This document shows, one piece after another, positions 22,263 to 34,039 of a stretch of DNA of 64,000 nt. The notes below the pieces were generated by a model. That model was not told the origin of the DNA, searched no databases, and saw only the letters and a program-made list of their open reading frames with translations. Location: assembly GCA_941918925.1 (NCBI GenBank), contig OW799234.1:121451895-121515894 (forward strand), given 5' to 3'. Position numbers and translations under genes: made by a program. Position 1 is the first letter of the stretch; every line of letters begins with the position of its first letter. The stretch comes from Phyto melanocephala. Taxonomy: Eukaryota; Arthropoda; Insecta; Diptera; Rhinophoridae.

Positions 22263-24069
22263 CGCGCCGTTCTTAAAAACGAAAACCAAATACATGTTGA
22301 ACTTGCTTTCCTTTTCTACAGTTTTGAGAAATTTTAAGGCAAACAAATTTTTGAATTTATATTTTATTATATTTTTTGATAATTTTCAAGACCTCATACA
22401 GTCTAAATTCGAATTTTTCTTAGTTTTATGAAAAACTATATTTATACAAAACTCACATAATTCGGATAAGGCAGGGTACCCCACTTATTTGATATCACAT
22501 GTAATTACCCATGTTATTTCCTAGAAATGTTCACTTTTTTTAGCACTTTTCACATAACCAGTATTGCATGCATATGTAATCAATATCACATTTTATTAAG
22601 TACAAAATACACAACAGCTCAACTTACATCAACAAGTATTTTGAAATGAATTTAAATGAAACAACTCTTAACTTCACTTGAAATTCAACTCAGAAAGTCA
22701 ATATTCATGTTACTTGAAAACTAAAAATGCATACACGATGAGACGATGCTCCACTCAAGGCAATCGAAACGAACATAATGAAAGTAACAAAAAGGAACAT
22801 AAAATGAAATCAATAAGGGTCCTGCCATCATCCATCTGATGATGGAAAATCATCATCAAGTAGAGTGTTATTTTAAGCATGTTGCCAAAAAATATTTTAA
22901 CAAACAGTCGACTCGTGTAAGAGGCTGCGAAGTAAACAAAAATATCCTTTATATTCAATATTAAATATTTGAAACACAAAGGTTACCTGTCGATTTGCTC
23001 TTCGCTTTTGTTTTGCTTTGTTTTTTTTTTTTTTTATTATTTTTGGCTCTGTTATAAAAACGACTGTAAAATCACAAGTAGGTACGAGTGCAGACATAAT
23101 CATTGCTTTTCGTGTTGCCATTTTTAGTGCTGTACATAAGTATGTGTGTGTTTAAGGATTTGCAAACGTTTACATAACGTTGAGTGAATTTTTTTTTTAA
23201 ATGAACTAAAAAATAAAATAAAGAAAAATAAATGGAATAAAATTTCATCATTGAATGCAAAGCAAAGTTAAGATAAGCAACTAAGCGTTACACAACAGCA
23301 GCAAGAATTGAACTCAGTTTGCCTTCATTTTTTTACGATTTGCAAAAAAAAATTTAGCAGCACTCTAACGTTGAAAACGTAAGTATGTATCCCTAGTGCA
23401 TACACAGAATAAAATAAGTTCCCCTACATATACACACATATAATCTCTTGCATCTAAAATGAAAGTTCAAGTAACAACAACAATTTGTTTTCTTTCTGTT
23501 GCATTCTTGTCTCATTGTGTGCTGTCTTATATTGTGTCAGAGTGTGTGTCGTTCTGTAGATAAATACACAGATGTATGTTATTCTGTGTGACTATAATGA
23601 AAAGACGCGCCAATATTATTACGAGTATTTATTAGAAACGTGCTGTATCTCGATAAATATGCATTTATTACTTATTATGATTATTATTAAACATATTTCT
23701 TCTGCTCTGCTCGATGTCTGTTCCTATCAGTTTCTCAAACACACAAGTATGCTCTTTTGCAATCCAGCTCTGCGCAATCTTTTGTATGTTTCGATGTCAT
23801 TGATCGCTATCTATGCAATATTCTATACAACGATGACGCAGCTACGTGTTATTTTCTAAAAAACAATGTTTGTACTTCTAGCAGCTTTAGCAGTACAATA
23901 GAAAAAAAAATAATTGGCAATTTGTCTACGACGAAAGCACCTTTGAAAAATATTTTTTAAGAAATAAATTATGTGTAAACACAGTTTTAGGATGTTAAAT
24001 AGTGAATGTGTTTAATTTAAATTTTCCAAACGATATATGAAAGAAAATTAAATTTGGATGATTGAAACT
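22263..24069. other. Non-coding stretch with few repeats
   Basis: No gene or transposon was recognised. Several overlapping frames of 60-95 codons (22755-23960) have no motif. This is one of the less repeat-laden stretches, so it could hold regulatory DNA, but nothing in the sequence proves it. Confidence 0.35.
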
Positions 24070-24150
24070 ACACGCAAAGAAAAAATATGGTTGTGGTAAC
24101 CATAATCAAAGAGCATCATACTATGATTGAATTATATGATTATGGTTAAG
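24070..24150 (-). repeat. Dispersed repeat end, CACGCAAAGAAAAAATATGG type
   Basis: It matches, in inverted orientation, 53925-54003. The end CAC(G/A)CAAAGAAAAAATATGG is followed by GGTAACCATAATC and an ATTATATGATTATGG stretch. A third shorter match (TTTTTCTTTGCGTGTG) is at about 26862-26879. The full element was not delimited. Confidence 0.5.
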
Positions 24151-24229
24151 ACATGGTTTCATTACTATGTTTAATTTAAGCATCATTCAATAATCAAAAA
24201 ACAAAAACACATTAATATTTCGCTTACGG

Positions 24230-25249
24230 CTAATACTTTGTGGGGTATCCTTTTTGATTGAGAACAGCTTTTAATCGGGAATTCATAGATTCTACCAGTT
24301 TTGCTGTATAAGCGAAACGAATTTTATCCCATTCCTTCTGTAGTGCCCGTTTCAGATCAGAGGCATTAGAAATATTGTGGTCTCTATTTTTATTTTCCAG
24401 CACTGACCACAAATTCTCAATGACGTTGAGATCTGGACTCTGTGCAGGTGTCTGTACTACATGTGGGCAGTTCGAGATAAGCCAAGTTTTCACAATACCA
24501 GACGTATGCTTGGGATCGTTGTCTTGGTAAAACCTAAACGAATCCCTAATGCCCAGTTTATCCGCACTTTGTAGTAAATTTTTTTTTAGCAGATCCAGTT
24601 ACATCTTTTTATCCATGTTTCCTTCAATAAATGTTAAATTTCCGACGCCTGAATAAGACATGCAACCCCATACCATCACACTGCCCCCGCCGTGTTTAAC
24701 TGTAGAACGCAAATTACATGGTTGAAGCGCAGTATTTGGTTTTATCCAAACGCAGGACTTTCCATCAGACCTAAAAAGGTGAAATTAGCTTTCATCCGCA
24801 AAAATAACGGACTTCCAGAACGAAATATCTTTGTTCATATGTTGCCTGCAAAACTCTGTAATTCGTTTTCTATTACGAGCATTAATCAACGTCTTAGTTC
24901 GGGCAGTCCTTCCAAGAAAATTTTCTTCGCGCAGCACTCTACGAACAGTTTCAGGGTTACAGACCTTGCCTTAGTATTTTTTGACTTCATTCGTTAATTT
25001 TGAAGCGCTTAAATCGGGTTTTTCTTTATCTTGGCGAACAATCCACCTCTTATCTGCATTATTAAATATTTTATTTGGCGCAGATCTGCCCTTATCTTCT
25101 ATCCTATTTTCGTGGCGAAACCTTTCTATAATGTGCTGGACAGTTCACGAACTAATAGCAAAAATTTTTGCTATTTTTCGTTAGCTTTTTCCCTCTTTAT
25201 AATGACGGTTAACGTCTTTCCTTTTTTCAAATGAGGTCCGTTTTCCCAT
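24230..25249 (-). pseudogene. Tc1-like transposase (DD34E), inactivated
   Basis: From the ATG at 25249 the minus strand begins MGKRTSFEKRKDVNRHYKEG and continues through a helix-turn-helix (KIAKIFAISS-TVQHIIE) and NPETVRRVLREENFLGR. Then come the catalytic pieces VIFADES, FYQDNDPKHTS and SPDLNVIENLW. The spacing between the last Asp and Glu is 34 residues, as in Tc1. Stops fall at about codons 28 and 39 and further on, and the frame shifts in the middle part, so it is dead. The C-terminal 87 codons remain open. The terminal repeats were not identified. Confidence 0.85.
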
Positions 25250-25692
25250 TTTTACAAAATCTATTCTTTTTCAACTTTTCTTTACAAATTTTTTTAAGAA
25301 TGACTTAAGACGCTAAGCTAAACAGAAGAAAATACATTGCACCGTTATTTCATTCTCAGAAAAAATGTAAAATACACTGCAGGATTTAAGCTGTAAGCAT
25401 ATTTTGATGAGATAATTTTTTTTCTATCTTTTTACACCAAGCTTTGCTTTTGTTATTGTTTTTTTTTTTTGCAGCGGTAAAAACTACATACATACATATG
25501 TCATTATAAGTCCTGTAAATTCTTTTTATTAAAATTAAGAGTCATTTTCGTTTTTCTAAAAAAGTATTATTTCAAATTATTGTCTTTTACTGTTAGTTAA
25601 ACACATATGTACATACATACATACACATATTGATTGTACTAACCAATTTAATTGCAATTTTTATACCAATATTTTTTTACATTTTCTCTTTT

Positions 25693-26440
25693 TATACCCT
25701 TCACACAGTGAAAAAGGGTATATATAGGTTTGTCATTCCGTGTGAAATTTCTACAATTTTCATTTCCGACCCCATAAAGTATATATTTTCTGAAAGCTTA
25801 TGAATAGGGGAGTCGATTAAGCCCTGTCAGTCTGTCAGTCTTTCCGTCTGTCCGTGTGTATGTTGAAATCAACTTTTTGAAGCCCCCCGACATCGCTTGG
25901 ACTCGGGTGAGGTATTAGAATATTTATGATATTTTACATACATACAAACTTGTATATTGGTTAAAGTAAACGTGGGATCGAATCCCAGCTAAGCAAAAAA
26001 AAATTTTTTTATATATTTTTTTTTTTTAATTTTTTTTTTATTTTTTTTTTTCTTTTTTATATAATATATTATTTATATTTTTATTATTTTTTTTTAATTT
26101 TTTTTTTTTTTTAATATTTTTTTTACTATATTATATTTTATTTATTATATATATTTTAATTATTTTTTAAAATTTTTTTTTTATTTTTTTTTTTAATTTT
26201 TTTTTAACATTTTTTTTTTTAAATTTTTTTTTTAAATTTTTTTTTTTAATTTTTTTTTTTTTAACATACATACGTAAATTTATAATTTTACAATGGGATG
26301 TTTTTATATATGTATGTTTTTTATATGTATGTACGTATATCATGTGGAATGGTGATACAAACTACTGTTATTGCATGATTACGCGTTGTGAAGGGTATAT
26401 AAGATTCGGCACGGCCGAATATAGCGCTCTTACTTGTTTT
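25693..26440 (+). mobile_element. mini-me/Helentron-like element, short form, copy 2
   Basis: It has the same ends as 1159-1842. The 5' start is a near-palindrome, TATACCCTTCAC followed by AGTGAAAAAGGGTATA. A clear (GTCY)n tract (CTGTCAGTCTGTCAGTC) lies at about 25828-25858. The middle is filled by a long T-rich tract (about 25995-26265). The 3' end is GTGAAGGGTATATAAG, the hairpin TTCGGCACGGCCGAA, and ATAGCGCTCTTACTTGTTTT. No coding capacity. Confidence 0.75.
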
Positions 26441-28141
26441 TTGTAAATTTTCTTTAATTTTTCAACATTTTTGTTCATTTTTTTGACATTTCTAGCTTTT
26501 AAAATAATAAAAATTCATTCAGCAAGAAGAGGAACAGTTGAAATCAAATTATTATTAAAAAAATCATAGTAATCATACTGTTATCTCCCCTATTATTTAA
26601 TGTTAATTTGTAATTTTTAATGCTTTTGAATATTATTTAATTTTTGTCAAATTAATTTTTTTAAGTCATACTATTTTTAAATGATGACCATTTTGAAATT
26701 TTTACGAAAATTAAACATTAAATGATACAATGCAAACAAATGCTTGATTATTGTGACAAAATATATGATGAAATGAAACAAAAAGAACTATTACTTGTTT
26801 TCCACAACCAAATATTGTTATAGAAACTATAATATGGCCGTCGTGATCATGTTGTAACGATGGTTTTTCTTTGCGTGTGCTTATACATTGCATGGCTTTT
26901 GTTTAAATCACGTCTTAAATTTGTGAAAATAAAGTAAAGAAAAGAATTAAAATTTTTGTAAAAATAGTTTAAAACTAGGTCTTAATTATTATATTAAACT
27001 TGAATTTTCGTTTGGCTTTAGGTCACAAAACTTCAACTTTGTTGTTAGTTAACTTATAAATAAAAAAGATTGCTTTTCAACTCGATATAAAATTATATCA
27101 AAAATATTTTTAAATATCCCTGATGATGATCTCCGAAGTAGGTCGAAATATTTGAATAAATAAGTAACAAAATTTAAAATCTTTTCTTCAAAAATAAAAC
27201 AACAAAATTGAATTTTGATAACCCAAAAGCCAAACAAAAATCTGCAACAAAATATATCAACAACAAAAAAAAAGGTCAACAATACTTATTCAACATTAAA
27301 CTTGAATTAAATATTGTTTGGTCATTCAATTTAAACTAATTTTCAACTGACTAAGAAATCGCTTCTGAAATGTTGTTCTTGTTCTTTCGATTTCATTGAG
27401 TTCGGTTAATAAATCATCATTATTTCTGAAACTAAAAAGTTCCTTACACATTTCACATCTCGACGATAAAGAAATTAAACTCAAATATATCGTCTAAATT
27501 GCTTGATCTTTTCTATTGATTATATATACTTTTTTCAAGCTTGAGATCAACTTTTTTGGTTTTTTTTTGAAAAATTATTTATTATTAATCAACATTTTGC
27601 TACCAAACAATGGGTAGCTTCTTCAGGGTAATATGTAAACAAATTTTATGAAACAAAAAAACAAATTTGTTTGAAAAAATCATATATAAGAAATTAAACT
27701 CATTTTAGTAATTATGTTTGACAATAATTTACTAAATTATTCAGGATATGCTCCCAACTAATTTTTCAATATTTTTTTTGGTTGTTGGATTTAAGTTGGT
27801 CTATATGCATTTCCCTGGTGCTTATAGCAGATCGTCAGTAGATCAAATTCTTGAAAAAGATTAAAATGTTATAAATTATATTTTTTAATTCTCATTAACA
27901 AAATGAGAATTCAAAAATAAAACTGAAAACCATAAAAAACTTCCTCAACAACCCAACCAGGATTTTTTCTTTTTTAAAGTATTTTATTTTTCTTATCCAT
28001 TTGGATAACCGTTGGTTAACAGTGAATGTGTTTATGTAAATGGCAAACGAAAAATAATATTTTTCATTTAAAAATTATTTAATAAATTATTTAGGATATG
28101 CTCCCAACTATTTTTCAATATTTTTTTTGGTTGTTGGGTTT
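26441..28141. other. AT-rich non-coding stretch with a direct repeat
   Basis: No gene. About 65 bases at 27727-27800 recur in direct orientation at 28077-28142; both contain AGGATATGCTCCCAACTA and TTTTTGGTTGTTGG. Related GGTTGTTGGGTTTAAG sequence occurs at about 33210. It is an unclassified dispersed repeat. Confidence 0.45.
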
Positions 28142-29260
28142 ATTTTATTTTGGGTCCTATTTTATTTTCGCTCTTTATAAATGATTTGCCAAGTGCAATC
28201 ACATTTTAATATGTTTTAATGTATGCTGATGACGTAATGATTTTTTTTAGTTACAAGAACATTTAGGATGGAACTCAGTTACAACATGATTGGAATAAAT
28301 TTTTCGAATGGTGCAATATTAATTTAATGACTCTCAACCTTAAAAAAAAAATGCAAACATATGAGATTCTCAAGAAATTGGAATGCTGGTTGTCTCTTTT
28401 TTCTGGGTGGTTATCAACTTGAACTGGTTTCGGAGTTTCTAAATCTAGGCGTTCTTTTTGACCCTAAACTAAATTTCAACAACCATATTGTTATGATGGT
28501 AAATAAATCTCGTGGTGTTCTCGCTTTTATAAAACGTTGGGCTAAAGAGGTTACACAACCACAAATAACTGTACGGTTGTACACCTCATTAGTAAGACCT
28601 ATTCTAGAATTCGGATCTATTATTTGGGATCCTTATGCCAATTTTTAGAAGGATCGAATCGAATCTGTTGAGAAGCAATTCCTTCTATTTTGTTTAGGTC
28701 ATACAACATGGGATCCTTATAGAAACATTCTGCCGTACACAACTAGACAATTAAGTTGCCAACGTTAGAAAGTAGACGCATTATGCTTAATTTCACTTTT
28801 ATGGTGAATTTATTAAATGGTTCTGTTAATTCTGAATTTTTGCTGAGTAATATCAACTTTAATGTTCCACTTAGAGCTAAACGGAATTTTACTCCTCTTT
28901 ATCTTAGATGTCTTCAAACTAACTACGCTGATGCTGACCCACTAGGGAGAATTTCGAAAAACTATAATGATCTTTATATTTCATTGATTTTTCTGTAAAT
29001 GTTAATATCATTAAACGTAATATTATTCTGTTCTTAAATGTTTGTAATTAATTGAGTTTATTTTTTGCGTGTATTTTTTGGTCTGTAAGGATATAGGGCC
29101 GTATTCATAAAAAATATTTTAGGTTTATTAAAGGCTTATTTGACAGATGTTGTAGAGAAATTTGTCAAATAAGCCTTCAATAAACCTAAAATATTTTTTA
29201 TGAATACGGCCCTTACAATCTATTGACTTTTATTAAATAAATAAATAAATAAAAAAAGCT
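28142..29260 (+). pseudogene. LINE (jockey-like) reverse transcriptase, 5'-truncated
   Basis: The copy opens inside the reverse-transcriptase core (LGPILFSLFINDLPS). It holds the catalytic YADD at 28222-28233 and then LGVLFDPKLNFNNHI, LAFIKRWAKEVTQPQIT and TSLVRPILEFGSIIWDPY. After a stop and shifts it continues with ESRRIMLNFTFMVNLLNGS to about 28998. The 3' UTR carries a hairpin insertion (29096-29212), and the tail is (AAAT)n at about 29231-29253. In-frame stops and shifts make it non-functional. Confidence 0.85.
29096..29212. mobile_element. 117-bp hairpin MITE inside the LINE 3' UTR
   Basis: Two arms of about 52 bases, nearly perfect, run from GGGCCGTATTCATAAAAAAT inward and are separated by about 12 bases. 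They contain AGGTTTATT and GGCTTATTTGACA. The element sits between the coding end and the (AAAT)n tail of the LINE, so it inserted after that LINE. Flanking duplications are unclear. Confidence 0.85.
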
Positions 29261-30234
29261 TTGACAATTTTATAATAATTTTGCTTTCATTATATTCAAT
29301 TCAAAGAATTTATTAGTTAAATCAAGGCATATTTATTCATCAGCTAGGCTTGATTTGTCAGCTGATTATCTTATTTTTCATTTATTTCGCTTTTCTCTCA
29401 TTTATTTCAAATATCAATTTGCATATTTAAAATTATAAACAAAAATTTTCTTTTCAATCGGCGCTACACTAATAAATAAATTTGCCTTAAGTTAAATCAT
29501 ATAGACTTGTTTTTCAAATTTTATATGTACTTCTTTGGAATTGCGGTCAATCATTAAAAAATTGTTGTTATAAGTGCATTAACATTAGAAAAATGTGCAA
29601 GCCTTAATGTATGCAACACATTTTTATTAAGAAAAACCTGCATTTATATGTTTGTTTAATTTTGAGTGAAAGTCGGTATTTTTCTTTCTTTTTTTTTTCC
29701 AAAATTCAAACAATAAGCTCTCACCCTTGATTTTGTTACAATAAGTAGAATACAGATAGACGGAGCTAGCTTCTTTTTTTCCAAAGAAAACTGCAAACGC
29801 ATAATTTTATAAACCCACTTTTTTATTTTTCATATTTACTAAACTACATCTTTAGTATTAACTTTTTTAATTAGAAATAAGTTGATGTATTTCAATAAAA
29901 TCTTAGCAATGAAAATATCTCTCATGCTACTACAATTAACACCTTTTAGTTTTCACGAAGCCATTCAGAAATACGCTTCATCAGAAAAGATAAAGTTTTT
30001 CGGAAATTTAACACCTTGACTTGACCTAAAGAACGAATAGCCGGTCCTGTCAATGGTATACTGGTGTGAGATCCTGAGAAAACTGAATTTTGTATGCTGC
30101 ATAGTGCTTCGTGATATTTGGAGTTGTTGAGAAGTATGCCGAATTGATGTTTGCCGGTACTCGTTATAGTTGTTGTCTTTTGTTTACAGCAGCAATGTTT
30201 ACCAGAAACCAACAGTTGCTTTAAAATAGAAAAT
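29261..30234. other. AT-rich non-coding stretch
   Basis: No gene or element was defined. The 88-codon minus-strand frame at 29946-30212 has no recognisable motif; its base composition is a little less AT-rich than its flanks. Confidence 0.35.
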
Positions 30235-30760
30235 ATCCGGCATTTTGCTTAGGACGCCATTTTGAATATTAACTTTTTCGTAGTTTACTGTATTCTGCTT
30301 GTCAAGCCAATTTATTTGATACAAATATTACGGGTGTTAAGTTTTTGCACAATTTTCTTCTCATTAATAATAATAATAATACTTGTATAAGATTTATTAT
30401 TTTTAAGAATGATTTAATCGACTTAACCACATGCCATTGTAAAATTAAAGAGAAAAATAGTGTACGTATGTACCAAAGATTGAAAAAAAAATGTTTTTGG
30501 CTTAACCGGGATTTAAAACTAAGTTTGCTCTGTACAGTTTACACGGTTATATGGATATATTGCAAAAAACGAGGTAGTCTTGATTCTTTCTTTATATATC
30601 AGTTGTTAATGTACCGATTTGTCTGATTTTCAATAACAATCTGCTCCCAAATATTTTTAATATTTTGATGGCATAGACGGGTCTAAGCAATATTGATGGG
30701 CTTAACAAAACTGATTTCAACATTTATGCGAACAGACTAGTAGACGGACATTGCATAATA
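30235..30760 (-). repeat. Degenerate mini-me/Helentron-like element
   Basis: The block GACGCCATTTTGAATATTAAC plus TTTACTGTATTCTG (about 30250-30300) is followed by the reversed 5' half (TTTTCAATAACAATCTGCTCCC at about 30627, split by changes, then AAAACTGATTTCAAC). The order matches 9239-10075 and 52740-53830. It is an old copy with blurred ends. Confidence 0.5.
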
Positions 30761-32727
30761 AAATTCCTTAGTCTAATAATTAATTTATGTTCGGCTATAA
30801 GTTCGATGTGATAATGAAGGAATATTTTAAAAAATAACTTATCCGATGCCACCTGAGCGGAATATATTTTTGGAACCAGTTACGGTTCCGTCATCACCAT
30901 TCATAGATCAGGACTTAAGATGTTGTATGTAAATATCAACTACTTAATATTATATTGAAATCTTAAAAATTGAATTATTTTGTTTTCATGTTTTTTATAC
31001 ATTCAACAGGACGCGCTACGTGCCACAAAGCCAAAGCTACACTTTTTTTTATAGCATTTCCAAAAAAAAAAAAGTTATTTGGCGGACTCTTTATTTGCTT
31101 TTAGCTTAGGATGCTGCTATAAAAATTTAAGGATAGTAAAATTTGTTTTAACTCTAATTGCTTATTAAAACTTTAATTTCATTTAAGTCAATAACAATTC
31201 ATTAAATTACTAGAGACTTGGGATTTTCGGTTTTAAGTTAATCTTAAAAAAAATAATTTAAATTTGAAAAAAAAAACTTTATTTCCGTAGTCTAAATAAT
31301 ATTACAGAAATCTTAGATCTTATGAAATTTGTAAACAAATCTTTTATAAGTTCCTAAAAAAATATATTTATTTATCTACCCTTCCTTTTCATACTAATAA
31401 ATTTTATTTTGGATATTAAATTCCTTAAGAATTTGTCTTGAAAAAATATTTTTTTTTTTTGCTGTTAAGCTATTATCAGCCAACAATTTTCTACTTAAGG
31501 AATGTATATTTTTTTTATTGACTTGACTCTTTTTCTGTTCATTTTTTTTTTAACCTCACACAAAGTTAAGTTTGCTTAAAGACTGACTTTTGATAATAAA
31601 GCATACGCTCATTTCAAAGGACATTCCATTAAAAGTCAGTCTAATGTGCACACAACGTATCAAGCAAAAAAGTAAACAAACAAAAATACAGTCAACGTTT
31701 TAATGTTCTTTCATCGCACTGTGAATTTGTGTGTATGTTTTCCATTTATTGGTCGTGCTGTCGGTCTGTTTGTTTTACAACCCTACTCATCTGAAATAAT
31801 ATTCGAGTAAAAACAAATAAATAACGAAACTAGTATTTTCAACTTGCATTCGTATTTCTCACTTCTGTACGACAATTCCATGCACAGATACCCGTGTACT
31901 ATGCACACAACCACACACACTCAGTTGTGATATTGTGTGTTTTGTTCCGTAATAAAAACGGAAGGAAATGATAGTAAATAAAATACGGTTTGGCGCCTTC
32001 AACCTCTATGCAAATAAACTAGACGACTGACAACAAAAAAAGGGGCACTTGCATACAGACATGGACAAGTTTAAAAATACATTTAAAAACGTAAAAGTAA
32101 GTACCAAGTTGAACCTCAGAGGACAAAGAGTAAAAGGCTAAATTCCATTTCCAATACTACAGATATAAACTTTGAATCGTAATAAAAACTACAATAAAAT
32201 AAAAACGAATTAAGGGAAAATGGAATATGTAAATGCGTAGCTGTAAAATAGGAAACTGCATGAATGCAACATGTTGTACATGTCTAGTAATACTTTTCTA
32301 GATATGATAAAGGGATTAAATGATGCAAACAAATTTCTCAGCAAATGGGGAATTGCATGCCATTGGTAACAAGTTTTAATTTCATGTAGAATAAAGATTT
32401 TTTTGCAGAATTTTAAAAACTGAAAGTAAAAGGCTCAACAGCGGTTTAGTTTTGTAAACAAGTAACTAGTTTTTACAATCATAAATTTAGTGATTATTTC
32501 TAAACCAATTAAAAAGGTTTATGAAAGAAAAACTAACTGCTGACGTGGTGTTAAAGAATCGTTTATTTAATTTTTAATTAATTTTCTTTAAATAATACGA
32601 TACAAACGGTGTACGGTTTACTGTGAAGATACTACGATCAATCTGTAATAAAATGTAGGGTCAGTGTTTGTCTATAGTTAGGTTGAATAAATTTTGCATG
32701 ATCCGTTTTAGTAGAAGAAACTTTTTT
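30761..32727. other. AT-rich non-coding stretch
   Basis: No gene. A perfect 12-base inverted repeat AGACTGACTTTT (31580-31591) / AAAAGTCAGTCT (31631-31642) has a 39-base spacer. Nothing else was recognised. Confidence 0.4.
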
Positions 32728-33160
32728 ATACCCGCCACCAAAAAAATGGTGGGGTTATATTCATTTTGTCATTCCGTTTGTAACACATTGTAATATTCAT
32801 TTTAGGTATGATGATTAAATTTGCTACAGATATCCTTCCAGTCACTATCATTGTTATGCCAGAAAATAAATGAGACACGCCTACTTTTACGCCCACCTCC
32901 CATATAACGTTTTATCTCAAATTCATTTAATTTGATATTAGTTAGAACCTTAATTCCACAATGCGACACTTTTTGAATTTCTAATTTGAAGCCCTAAGAA
33001 AAACTCTTAAGTTGTTTAATAGCAGCTGCAAGGTGGCCAATTAACAGCTGATAAAACGATTATGCAACTAAGTGCGTTAGTTGATAAGCTGTGTTATAAA
33101 GTAATTTCTTTTGATGCTACCTAGACAATTGTGGAGGGTGCTACGCCCCCAGAATTATTT
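32728..33160 (+). repeat. Dispersed repeat starting TATACCCGCCACC
   Basis: The start TATACCCGCCACC and GGTGGGGTTATA form an inverted pair, much like the 5' palindrome of the mini-me/Helentron-like family, and GTCATTCCGTTTGTAAC follows. TTTTACGCCCACCTCCCAT (about 32887) matches the reverse of the GTGGGCGTAAAAG blocks in 21870-22180. It is probably a separate subfamily of the same element type. The 3' end was not found. Confidence 0.45.
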
Positions 33161-33239
33161 TTGATCCCCTCAGAATTTGAAAAACTTAACTACTACTTAT
33201 ATTATTTGTTTGGTTGTTGGGTTTAAGCTGGATATATGA

Positions 33240-33480
33240 ATTTCACTGGTGTCATCAGTAAAACTAAAAGCCCATACCCGGAGTTCTACGCTTTTTCGTG
33301 TCGTACTCCTCTCTTAAAAATTATGAATCAAAGTAATGCAAAGCATTACAAGTTACAAAGCAGAAAGCGTAGGATGCTTGTGTTATTTAATGCCTTAAAA
33401 CTTGGAATGTGACTAGAAATGTAAACAGCGCATTAGGTATCAAATGCGTAGAATGCTTTGATACTGTAATGCAGTTTTGT
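33240..33480. repeat. Stretch of short palindromes built on AATGC
   Basis: GTAATGCAAAGCATTAC (33333-33349) is a perfect palindrome with a 3-base loop. GTATCAAATGC and TGCTTTGATAC (33437-33464) form a second inverted pair. AATGC and its complement recur elsewhere in the stretch. No element class could be assigned. Confidence 0.45.
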
Positions 33481-33607
33481 TTCCCAGCCGAGGTATAACC
33501 CAGCCTGTCCAGGATCGACTTGAAGGTCCGGTTCAAACTTCAAATTAAAATACAGTTATTTAACTGGTTGTTTTCAAGGCAAGTTTTTATTAATGAATCT
33601 TAGACTA

Positions 33608-34023
33608 CTTACCCAGCAAAAATTACTGCATACCCGAAAGCAGGTTTGTAGGGGAGCTATAAATGTACTTTCCTTTCCCAACCTGCTTCAGGAAGGCATG
33701 ATTTTTATATGGGATGTCGCACTAGGTAGGGCTCTTTGATGCTCTAATTATTTGCTATTTTCACACATGGTTAATGCAGTAATATCATGTCTCTTTTATG
33801 TATTTTTAAGAACTACAGTAAAGAGAGGTAATCATTCGCTTACATTCCTGCATCCTCGTAAGCGAGAGAAGTTGCAGTAAGTTATTTTGTAAAAAATGAA
33901 ATATATTCAATAGAAATTTCTGACTTCCATTTATAGCACCCTCGAATGCGCTCCAATATTGCGCTATAAGGCATGATTTTTTTTTTACTGCTTACCGGTA
34001 CAAAATAAATTTTTGCTGGGTAG
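33608..34023 (+). mobile_element. About 415-bp MITE ending TACCCAGCAAAAATT, copy 1
   Basis: The terminal inverted repeats are ACCCAGCAAAAATT and AAATTTTTGCTGGGT. The interior matches 44874-45296 in the opposite orientation along nearly its whole length. GACTAC lies outside both ends (33603-33608 and about 34026), suggesting a target duplication. The internal landmarks CTTCAGGAAGGCATGA and TCGCTTACATTCCTGC are shared. No coding capacity. Confidence 0.85.
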
Positions 34024-34039
34024 TGACTACTTAAATTTA

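Noticed and set aside
22755..23121. Overlapping 74-codon minus-strand frames
   Set aside because: Overlapping frames of similar length with no motif, Kozak-like context or splice sites.
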